NCBI GenBank assembly: GCA_019420325.1
Contig: JAHZHK010000012.1
Coordinates: 3,226 to 9,750, forward strand
Origin: Coriobacteriaceae bacterium
GTDB taxonomy: Bacteria; Actinomycetota; Coriobacteriia; Coriobacteriales; UMGS124
Length of the DNA stretch: 6,525 bases
Direction: 5' to 3'
In this document: piece by piece, positions 1-5,607 of the stretch
Numbering within the stretch: the first letter of the stretch is position 1
Layout: the number at the start of each line of letters is the position of its first letter
The notes under the pieces: generated by a model
Told to the model about the DNA's origin: nothing
What the model saw: only the letters and a program-made list of their open reading frames with translations
The model's database searches: none
Position numbers and translations under genes: made by a program

Positions 1-944
1 GTGCCGACGCCGTGCAGAAATTCGAGCTCGTCAACGTTGTGAGCGGGCAGGGCGAGACTGGCTCGCGCGTGTCGTTCTCCGCTCCCGTGAAGCCGGGCAA
101 CTTCGTGCGCCTTGCCGGCGAAGAGTTCAAGGCTGGCGAGGTCGCGCTTCCTGCGGGGACGTTCGTGAACGCCTATGCTCTGGGCATGCTGGCCTCCGCC
201 GGCGCCCGTGAGGTCGATGTCTACCGTCGCCCGGTCGTTGGCATTTTTACGATCGGTAGCGAGCTCATGTCTATGGCGACGGCTCCCGTCGACCTTGAAC
301 GCGGCAAAATCCGCGACAGCAACTCCTGGACGCTTGCGGGCCTCGTGCGCGAGGCGGGCGGCGAGCCCCATCTGTTCGGCATCGTCCCCGACGACCGCGA
401 GGCGATCAAGGCCGTGCTCGACGAGGCACTTGCATGCTGCGATATGGTCATTACTGCCGGCGGTGCCAGCCAGGGCGATTTCGACTTCATCCAAGAGGTC
501 ATCTCCACGCAGGGCCAGGCTGTGTTCTCTTACCTGTCGCTTCGTCCCGGCAAGCGCCAGACGTTCGGTATCGTCGAGGGCAAGCCCGTCTTTGGCCTGT
601 CGGGCAATCCTGCGGCTGCTTCTGTCGGCTTTGAGCTGCTCATTCGTCCCGCGCTGCGCAAGATGCAGGGGTATGCCGACCTTGCCCGCCCGCAGGTGCG
701 CGCCACGCTCACCTCTCCCATCAAGAAGAAGGAGGGCCGCGCGTTCTACAACCGCGGCAGGGTCGAGCGAGGCGAGGATGGCTCCTGGATCGCCTACGAG
801 CACGGCACGCAGTCTTCCGCCCTGTTGGGAGACCTTGAGCGCTGCAACTGCCTTATTGTCATCGATGAGGACAACATGGGCATGCAGGCTGGCGAGCAGG
901 CCCTCTGCATGCGCATCGACTTGCCTGAGGGCACCCAGCTGTAG
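1..944 (+). CDS. moeA: Molybdopterin molybdenumtransferase MoeA, C-terminal part (5' end outside window)
   Basis: MoeA inserts molybdate into adenylylated molybdopterin in the cytoplasm, the last common step of molybdenum cofactor synthesis. The reading frame is open from the left edge (first whole codon at 3), so the GTG at 12 is not the true start; about 90-100 N-terminal residues are missing. Numbering from that GTG, I see R-R-P-V-V near 72-76, the G-S-E-L box at 82-85, G-K-I-R-D-S-N at 98-104, the G-G-A-S-Q-G-D-F-D core at 150-158, R-P-G-K at 178-181 and G-L-S-G-N-P at 195-200, followed by the C-terminal beta domain from about 228. This is the expected MoeA order. The usual S-T-G-D-E-L reads T-I-G-S-E-L and G-L-P-G-N-P reads G-L-S-G-N-P; both look like lineage variants. 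The moaB/mog-type gene starts 29 bases downstream, probably in the same operon. A tungsten-handling paralogue cannot be excluded. Confidence 0.93.
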   Translation, partial: ADAVQKFELVNVVSGQGETGSRVSFSAPVKPGNFVRLAGEEFKAGEVALPAGTFVNAYALGMLASAGAREVDVYRRPVVGIFTIGSELMSMATAPVDLERGKIRDSNSWTLAGLVREAGGEPHLFGIVPDDREAIKAVLDEALACCDMVITAGGASQGDFDFIQEVISTQGQAVFSYLSLRPGKRQTFGIVEGKPVFGLSGNPAAASVGFELLIRPALRKMQGYADLARPQVRATLTSPIKKKEGRAFYNRGRVERGEDGSWIAYEHGTQSSALLGDLERCNCLIVIDEDNMGMQAGEQALCMRIDLPEGTQL

Positions 945-962
945 CCTTGCGTCAGTTTGAGA

Positions 963-968
963 AAGGGA
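963..968 (+). promoter_or_regulatory. Ribosome binding site that sets the moaB start
   Basis: AAGGGA lies 5 bases before the ATG at 974. It supports that ATG over the in-frame TTG at 947, which sits only 3 bases after the moeA stop codon, has no comparable Shine-Dalgarno sequence and would add nine residues (M-R-Q-F-E-K-G-K-L) not expected in this family. Confidence 0.7.
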
Positions 969-973
969 AGCTC

Positions 974-1447
974 ATGAACATCAAGTTCGCCATCGTTACT
1001 GCCTCTGACACGCGTGACATCACACTTGACTCTGCAGGCGCAGCTCTCGAGTCGCTCATCTCTGAGCAGGGTTGGAGCGTTGCCTCCCATGTCGTGGTCA
1101 AGGACGAGCGCGCCGATCTTACGCGCGCCATCATCACCGCCTGCGACGAGGTAGATGCTGACATCGTGCTTACCTGCGGTGGCACCGGCTTGTCTATGCG
1201 CGACGTCACGCCCGAGGCAACCCAGGACGCATGCGACCGCAACGTGCCCGGCATCGCCGAGGCCATTCGCGCCACCTCCCTGCAGAAGACGCGCCGCGCG
1301 ATGCTCTCGCGCGCGCTCTGCATGCAGCGCGGCACCCATCTGGTCATCAACTTCCCCGGCAGCGAGAAGGCTGCGCGCGAGTGCTGGGACGCCGTGTACG
1401 ACCAGTTTGACCACGCCATCAAGATGACCGCGGGCGGCGGCCACTAG
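974..1447 (+). CDS. moaB: MoaB/Mog family molybdopterin adenylyltransferase
   Basis: A cytoplasmic enzyme of the MoCF-binding fold, 157 residues, close to the usual MoaB length of about 165. The family activates molybdopterin by adenylylation, producing the substrate that MoeA uses for metal insertion. The protein opens with F-A-I-V-T-A-S-D-T-R and contains the hallmark C-G-G-T-G-L-S-M-R-D-V-T-P-E-A at about 69-83, whose Asp lies in the nucleotide/pterin-binding loop, and N-F-P-G-S-E-K-A near 126-133, matching the family N-x-P-G-S-x-K-A. The start is set by a good ribosome binding site just before the ATG. It lies 29 bases after moeA, and this pairing of the last two cofactor-synthesis steps is common. 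MoaB and MogA are hard to separate by sequence alone, and in some bacteria MoaB is inactive, so the symbol is less certain than the family. A possible weak terminator follows. Confidence 0.9.
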   Translation: MNIKFAIVTASDTRDITLDSAGAALESLISEQGWSVASHVVVKDERADLTRAIITACDEVDADIVLTCGGTGLSMRDVTPEATQDACDRNVPGIAEAIRATSLQKTRRAMLSRALCMQRGTHLVINFPGSEKAARECWDAVYDQFDHAIKMTAGGGH

Positions 1448-1487
1448 AATCTCGCCGCGCTCGGGCGCCTGCGCGTCTGTGCGCCGC

Positions 1488-1510
1488 TGCCGCACCGCTG
1501 ACGGCATTTT
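1488..1510 (+). terminator. Possible weak intrinsic terminator after moaB
   Basis: TGCCG (1488-1492) and CGGCA (1502-1506) can pair across a 9-base loop, and TTTT follows directly at 1507-1510. Five base pairs make a short stem, so this may end moeA-moaB transcription only partly. A nearby GGCGC/GCGCC pair could form an alternative fold. Confidence 0.35.
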
Positions 1511-1521
1511 CTCAACATGGG

Positions 1522-1573
1522 TTGATTTTATGCTTGCACTTTTGTGGCATATAGTTAACCTATCGAGTGATAG
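1522..1573 (+). promoter_or_regulatory. Candidate promoter/operator region of modABC
   Basis: This AT-richer stretch lies about 50-100 bases before modA. TATAGT at 1550-1555 resembles a -10 box. TTGATT (1522-1527) and TTGCAC (1534-1539) resemble -35 boxes, but their spacings to it (22 and 10 bases) are poor, so the exact promoter is unclear. Overlapping it are symmetric elements: ATAG (1551-1554) and CTAT (1560-1563) around TTAAC, and CTATC (1560-1564) and GATAG (1569-1573) around GAGT. Such repeats at a transporter promoter suit a repressor such as a ModE-type molybdate sensor, but I cannot match a known consensus. The regulator is inference. Confidence 0.4.
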
Positions 1574-1622
1574 CAATGGCAAACCCGCCGTTGCCTGAGT
1601 CCCTTGGGAGGGGATTTCTCAA

Positions 1623-2786
1623 ATGAAGATGAACCGTCGTTCCTTCGTTCAGGGTGCCGCTATGCTCGGTGCCGCCCTCGCCGTCGTTCCTTGTGCTGGC
1701 CTGGCTTTCGCTGACGAGAAGAAGGAGGAGGCCGCTCCCGCCGCTGAGGGCGCCCTTCAGATTTTCGCTGCCAACTCCCTGGAGAAGGCCCTGCCCGAGG
1801 TCCAGAAGCTCTACACCGAGCAGACGGGCGTCGAGTTTGCCGACACCCAGTTCAAGGCTTCCGGCGACCTGGTCGAGCAGCTCAAGGGCGGTGCCGTCGT
1901 CGACCTGCTGATCACCGCCTCCAAAGGCACCATGGACAAGGCCGAAGAGGGCAAGCTCATCGACGCCGACACTCGCATCAAGATGTTCAACAACGACCTC
2001 GTCGTCGTTGCCGCCGAGGGTGCCGACGTCAAGGTTGCCGCCGTTGAGGACGTCGTTGCCGACGACATCGCCAGCATCGCCATCGGCGACCCGGCCACCG
2101 TTCCTGCAGGCAAGTACACCTGCCAGTCCCTGTACGCCGCTGGTCTCTACAGCGCCGAGGAGGGTGTCGACGGCGAGTTCGCCGACGAGATCAAGGACAA
2201 GGTCATGCTTGCCGACAAGGTTGGCACCTGCGCTTCCTATGTCTCCACGGGCGACGCCACCATCGGTTTCGTGTACAGCTCCGACGTCTATCGCTACGAG
2301 GGCATCGAGGCCATCTACACCGTTCCTGCCGACATGCACAAGGACATCGTCTACCCCGGCGCCGTCTGCACCGACGCTCCCAACGCCGAGACTGCCAAGG
2401 CATTCCTCGACTTCTGCATGACTGACCCCGACGCTCTGGACATCTGGAGCGAGTATGGCTTCGAGGTCGTCGTGGCCGACGAGGCTGATGCAGCCGCTCC
2501 CGCGGCCGAGGCCGGGGCCCTCAAGGACGGCACCTACACCGCCGAGGGCAAGGGTATCGGCGGCAAGGTGCCCGTGACCGTCGAGGTCAAGGACGGCAAG
2601 ATTGCCACGGTGACCGTCGGCGACAACTCAGAGACCCAGGGCATCGGCTCCAAGGCCATCGAGCAGCTGCCCGCCAAGATCGTCGAGGCCAACGGCCTCG
2701 AGGGCGTCGACGCCGTCTCCGGCGCCACCGTCACCTCCAAGGCCATCTTCACGGCCGTCGAGGACTGCCTGGCCCAGGCAAAGTAA
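1623..2786 (+). CDS. modA: Molybdate-binding protein ModA fused to a C-terminal FMN-binding domain
   Basis: Extracytoplasmic binding protein of a molybdate (or tungstate) ABC importer, 387 residues against about 230-260 for ordinary ModA. Residues 1-30 form a signal peptide with a twin-arginine motif N-R-R-S-F-V-Q (4-10) and likely cleavage after A-F-A (28-30). There is no good lipobox; C24 follows Pro. Residues about 44-284 are the ModA domain: F-A-A-N-S-L (48-53), K-A-S-G-D-L (78-83), V-P-A-G-K-Y (160-165), G-F-V-Y-S-S-D-V (215-222) and a closing Y-G-F (278-280); S52, S80 and Y218 fit anion-ligand positions. After an Ala/Pro linker, residues about 299-387 resemble the FMN_bind domain, with D363-A-V-S-G-A-T369, the motif on whose Thr ApbE places FMN. 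GGGAGGGG (1606-1613) sets the start, 9 bases upstream. modB and modC follow. The domain calls are strong; the fused domain's function is unknown. Confidence 0.93.
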   Translation: MKMNRRSFVQGAAMLGAALAVVPCAGLAFADEKKEEAAPAAEGALQIFAANSLEKALPEVQKLYTEQTGVEFADTQFKASGDLVEQLKGGAVVDLLITASKGTMDKAEEGKLIDADTRIKMFNNDLVVVAAEGADVKVAAVEDVVADDIASIAIGDPATVPAGKYTCQSLYAAGLYSAEEGVDGEFADEIKDKVMLADKVGTCASYVSTGDATIGFVYSSDVYRYEGIEAIYTVPADMHKDIVYPGAVCTDAPNAETAKAFLDFCMTDPDALDIWSEYGFEVVVADEADAAAPAAEAGALKDGTYTAEGKGIGGKVPVTVEVKDGKIATVTVGDNSETQGIGSKAIEQLPAKIVEANGLEGVDAVSGATVTSKAIFTAVEDCLAQAK

Positions 2787-2817
2787 ACGCCTTCCTTGTA
2801 GGGCTTAGATGACATCC

Positions 2818-2862
2818 GTGCGCCGACGCCCTGGTGTTCTGGGACGTCGGCGCACTTCGTTT
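2818..2862 (+). terminator. Hairpin between modA and modB (attenuator or partial terminator)
   Basis: GTGCGCCGACG (2818-2828) and CGTCGGCGCAC (2845-2855) are perfect 11-base complements. CCC (2829-2831) and GGG (2841-2843) extend the stem past one bulged A, leaving a 9-base loop. The 3' side reads TTCGTTT, a poor U tract, so termination is probably incomplete. The hairpin could lower modB-modC expression relative to modA or protect the 3' end of modA mRNA, which would give the usual excess of binding protein over permease. Confidence 0.7.
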
Positions 2863-2878
2863 GCGTGGGTATTTTCTT

Positions 2879-2884
2879 GGGAGG
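2879..2884 (+). promoter_or_regulatory. Ribosome binding site that sets the modB start
   Basis: GGGAGG lies 5 bases before the ATG at 2890. The in-frame ATG at 2809 has no Shine-Dalgarno sequence, and starting there would place the whole terminator-like hairpin inside the coding region. Confidence 0.8.
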
Positions 2885-2889
2885 GAAGC

Positions 2890-4434
2890 ATGCCAACGAC
2901 TTCCACAGGCTGCGCGGCACCCTGCGCCCGCCGCCTGTCTCTGGTACGTGCGGTGTTTGCCGCTGCGCTCATTGCCTGCGTTGTAAGCCTGGCCGCCATG
3001 TTCGTTGTACCTCGCGCCGCTTGTGCTGACGCGTCCTCGAGTGTGGGCGAGGGCCAGCAGTTGAGCGCAGGCTCGGCTGTTGATGACGAGTACGGCCTGG
3101 GCATCAATGATTTCGAGCGCCGCAACAAGGGCCGCGAGGACAAGGGCGGTGCGGGCTACATCTACCAGGTCAACGACACCGAGGCGTTCGTCGTCCTTGC
3201 CATCGGCGAGAACACGCTCGTCATGGTTCCGCAAGACGTCGCCAATGCAGTCGGTTTCAAGGTCGATGACCAGGGCTACGTCGATGCCTTTATGGCCATG
3301 GTGGCTGAGCTTGATGAAGCCGCATCCAAGGGTGGCACGCTCGTCGGCAGCCTCAAAGGCGACGTGCAAGTTTCCGTTGGTGAGCAGGAAGTGCAGTTCG
3401 GCGACGTCACCGTCAGACGCGACGTCTCCATCGGCGAGGGCGACAAGGCTCGTCTGTATGTGACCCTCACGCGCACCGACGGTCAGGCCAACAACACCGA
3501 CGCTGTCCTGTGTGACTACGGCCACCTCGTCGCGAACTCCGCCGTTGTCACCGAGGCCATTCCCACCTGGTGGGAGAGCCTGCGCGCTTTCCTTTCGACC
3601 ATCGACTACCGCCCGCTGTGGGTCTCTCTCAAGACAAGCGGCATTGCGCTCGTCATCGTCTTCATCTGCGGTCTTCTCGCCGCTTGGAAGTCGCTTGGCG
3701 TTAAGAGCCGCTGGCAGGGAATCGTCGACACCCTCTTCACTATCCCCATGGTGCTGCCGCCCACGGTGTGCGGTTTCTTGCTGCTCCTGCTGTTCGGCAA
3801 CGCCTCGCCAGTCGGACAGTGGCTCATGCAACATGGCGTGAAGCTCGTGTTCTCCTGGCCTGCCACGGTCATCGCGGCCACGGTGGTGGCGTTTCCGCTC
3901 ATGTACCGCACGGCTCGCGGCGCATTCGAGGCGCTTGACCCCAATATGCTCGACGCCGCCCGTACGCTGGGATGGTCTGAGCGTCGCGTGTTCTACCGCC
4001 TCATGATTCCCAACGCCTGGCCCTCCATCGCCGCAGGCACCGTGCTTGCATTTGCCCGTGCCATGGGCGAGTTCGGCGCGACGCTCTTCTGCGCTGGCAA
4101 CTATGCGGGCATCACCCAGACCATGCCCATCGCCATCTACTTCCAGTGGATGGGCGGCAACACCGACGTCGCGATCTTCTGGGTCATCGTGGTCATCTTC
4201 ATCTCGTTCCTCGTCATCCTTTTCATCAACGTTTACACCGCTCATTCCCAGCGCTACCGTAAGGGCGGTCTTACACGCGCCGAGCTCAAGATGCTCAAGA
4301 AGCAGGGCAAACTTGCAGGTGAGGACTCTGAGGGCGCCAACGACGACCAGTCGTTCTCCGGTATTCATGCTGCCGACGCCGAGACGCTCTTTGAGCGTGT
4401 CTCGTCGGATGCGCAAGACAAGGCGAGGGGATAG
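2890..4434 (+). CDS. modB: Molybdate ABC transporter permease ModB with an extra N-terminal extracytoplasmic domain
   Basis: Membrane channel subunit, 514 residues against about 220-230 for ordinary ModB. Residues about 19-41 are a hydrophobic signal or anchor helix, with a possible cleavage site after A-C-A (44-46). Residues about 47-240 are a soluble, probably extracytoplasmic region rich in predicted beta strands that I do not recognise; its only Cys is C208. The permease follows with five hydrophobic segments (about 242-266, 278-303, 321-339, 377-401, 426-448). It carries the ModB hallmarks I-P-M-V-L-P-P-T-V near 285-293, the EAA loop D-A-A-R-T-L-G through I-P (355-374), which docks on ModC, and A-R-A-M-G-E-F-G-A-T near 389-398. 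A charged cytoplasmic tail of about 65 residues ends the protein. The start at 2890 is chosen for its ribosome binding site. modC follows after 2 bases, suggesting coupled translation. The permease call is firm; the N-terminal domain's role is unknown. Confidence 0.92.
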   Translation: MPTTSTGCAAPCARRLSLVRAVFAAALIACVVSLAAMFVVPRAACADASSSVGEGQQLSAGSAVDDEYGLGINDFERRNKGREDKGGAGYIYQVNDTEAFVVLAIGENTLVMVPQDVANAVGFKVDDQGYVDAFMAMVAELDEAASKGGTLVGSLKGDVQVSVGEQEVQFGDVTVRRDVSIGEGDKARLYVTLTRTDGQANNTDAVLCDYGHLVANSAVVTEAIPTWWESLRAFLSTIDYRPLWVSLKTSGIALVIVFICGLLAAWKSLGVKSRWQGIVDTLFTIPMVLPPTVCGFLLLLLFGNASPVGQWLMQHGVKLVFSWPATVIAATVVAFPLMYRTARGAFEALDPNMLDAARTLGWSERRVFYRLMIPNAWPSIAAGTVLAFARAMGEFGATLFCAGNYAGITQTMPIAIYFQWMGGNTDVAIFWVIVVIFISFLVILFINVYTAHSQRYRKGGLTRAELKMLKKQGKLAGEDSEGANDDQSFSGIHAADAETLFERVSSDAQDKARG

Positions 4435-4436
4435 CC

Positions 4437-5504
4437 ATGAGTCTGTATGTCGACATCAAGAAAAAGCTCACGGCGTTCGACCTCGACATCCACATCGAGG
4501 CGGGGGAGGAGCGTCTGGGACTTCTGGGCGCTTCCGGTTGCGGCAAGAGCCTCACCATGCGCTGCATCGCCGGCGTCGAGACGCCCGACGAGGGGCGCAT
4601 CGTTGTGAACGATCGCGTCTTCTTCGATTCCGAGCGCGGTATCAACCTCACCCCGCAGGAGCGCAAGACTGCCTACCTCTTTCAGAACTACCAGCTCTTT
4701 CCCAACCTGTCGGTGGAACAGAACGTGCAGGCCGGGATGCCCAAGTCGCTCTCCAAGCAGGAGCGCCATGAGGCGGCCATCAGCGCGCTGTCCATCTTCT
4801 CCATGGAGAAGTTCGCCCAGCGTTATCCGGGGCGCCTCTCCGGAGGCCAACAGCAGCGCGTGGCACTCGCGCGCATGATTGCGGCGCGTCCCGGCATCTT
4901 CATGTTCGACGAGCCGTTCTCCGCCCTTGACTCCTACCTCAAGAGCTCGCTGGAGCAGACCCTGCTCGACATGCTCGACCTCGTGAAGACCACGGTGCTC
5001 TACGTGAGCCACGACATCGACGAGTCGTTCAGGTTCTGCGACCGCATCTGCGTCATTTCCGACGGCCATGTGGCCGAAATCGGTCCCACCAAGCAGATTG
5101 TGGGCGACCCGCACACGCTTGCCGCGGTGAAGCTCTCGGGCTGCAAGAACATCTCGGCGGCGCGCAAGGTGGCCGAAGGCGTTGTCGAGGCCACGGACTG
5201 GGGCATGACGTTCCATACGAACAAGCCCATTCCCGACGACCTTGCCTACCTGGGAATCCGCGCGTTCTACGTGCATCCGGCCGATGCCGAGAAGGCTGGC
5301 GGCAAGAACGCCTACCGGCTCCAGGTGCACCGCACGAGCGACTCGCGCTTCGAGCGCTCCGTGATGCTCAAGACCCCCGAGGGCGGCAAGCTCATCCAGT
5401 GGAAGGTCGACAAGCTCCAGGTGCCCGAAGACAAGCTCCCCAAGGCGGGCGACGTGATCAACCTGCACTTCGACGCCGACAAGCTGTACCTGGTGAGGGC
5501 GTAG
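4437..5504 (+). CDS. modC: Molybdate ABC transporter ATP-binding protein ModC
   Basis: Cytoplasmic ATPase that powers the ModB channel, 355 residues, a normal length. It has an intact ABC set: Walker A G-A-S-G-C-G-K-S at 31-38, Q-loop Gln at 83, signature L-S-G-G-Q at 134-138, Walker B I-F-M-F-D-E at 154-159, D-loop S-A-L-D at 162-165 and switch His at 192. Residues about 230-355 form the extra C-terminal regulatory region seen in molybdate/sulfate-type ATPases. It begins with S-G-C-K-N-I, contains Y-L-G-I-R-A near 271-276 and ends in a TOBE-like beta segment. In relatives this region can bind oxyanion and inhibit transport; that is not shown here. The N-terminus S-L-Y-V-D-I-K-K-K is typical of Gram-positive ModC. 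GAGGGG (4425-4430) lies 6 bases before the ATG and overlaps the end of modB. Operon position decides molybdate over sulfate; tungstate remains possible. Confidence 0.93.
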   Translation: MSLYVDIKKKLTAFDLDIHIEAGEERLGLLGASGCGKSLTMRCIAGVETPDEGRIVVNDRVFFDSERGINLTPQERKTAYLFQNYQLFPNLSVEQNVQAGMPKSLSKQERHEAAISALSIFSMEKFAQRYPGRLSGGQQQRVALARMIAARPGIFMFDEPFSALDSYLKSSLEQTLLDMLDLVKTTVLYVSHDIDESFRFCDRICVISDGHVAEIGPTKQIVGDPHTLAAVKLSGCKNISAARKVAEGVVEATDWGMTFHTNKPIPDDLAYLGIRAFYVHPADAEKAGGKNAYRLQVHRTSDSRFERSVMLKTPEGGKLIQWKVDKLQVPEDKLPKAGDVINLHFDADKLYLVRA

Positions 5505-5535
5505 GGCACGTTTCGCATATCCCGTTGCACAGGAA

Positions 5536-5584
5536 GGGGTGGGCGCACGAGCTGGGGTGATTGCCAGCTGTGCGCCACCCCTTT
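5536..5584. terminator. Bidirectional intrinsic terminator between modC and uvrB
   Basis: The arms at 5536-5555 and 5564-5581 pair as an 18-bp stem with two single-G bulges on the left arm and an 8-base loop. CTTTG follows on the + strand; on the - strand the stem is followed by TTCCTGTGC. It sits between two convergent genes, 31 bases after the modC stop and 26 bases from the uvrB stop, so it probably ends transcription from both sides. Confidence 0.85.
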
Positions 5585-5607
5585 GCGTGACCGATGGGGA
5601 AGAGTCC

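Noticed and set aside
947..973. TTG start nine codons upstream for moaB
   Set aside because: It is only 3 bases after the moeA stop and has no Shine-Dalgarno sequence, while the ATG at 974 has a good one.
1448..1622. Riboswitch (for example a molybdenum-cofactor RNA) in the modA leader
   Set aside because: The gap is 175 bases, and beyond the short inverted repeats I see no multi-stem architecture or known conserved core. A covariance-model search would settle it.
794..2339. Antisense open frames opposite moeA/moaB and modA (794-1582 and 1560-2339)
   Set aside because: They mirror well-supported genes. The only stretch not covered is the modA promoter gap, and nothing there suggests an antisense gene.
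2749..4416. Very long antisense open frame (555 codons) opposite modB
   Set aside because: It lies exactly opposite a clear ModB, its translation is rich in His, Arg, Asp and Glu with no recognisable motif, and such mirror frames are common in GC-rich genes.
4365..5468. Antisense open frame of 367 codons opposite modC
   Set aside because: modC has every ABC motif in the other strand; the antisense product has low-complexity composition and no ribosome binding site or family signs that I can see.
5505..5607. Small gene or RNA between modC and uvrB
   Set aside because: The 103-base gap is mostly taken up by the terminator hairpin; no start codon with a ribosome binding site leads into a useful frame.
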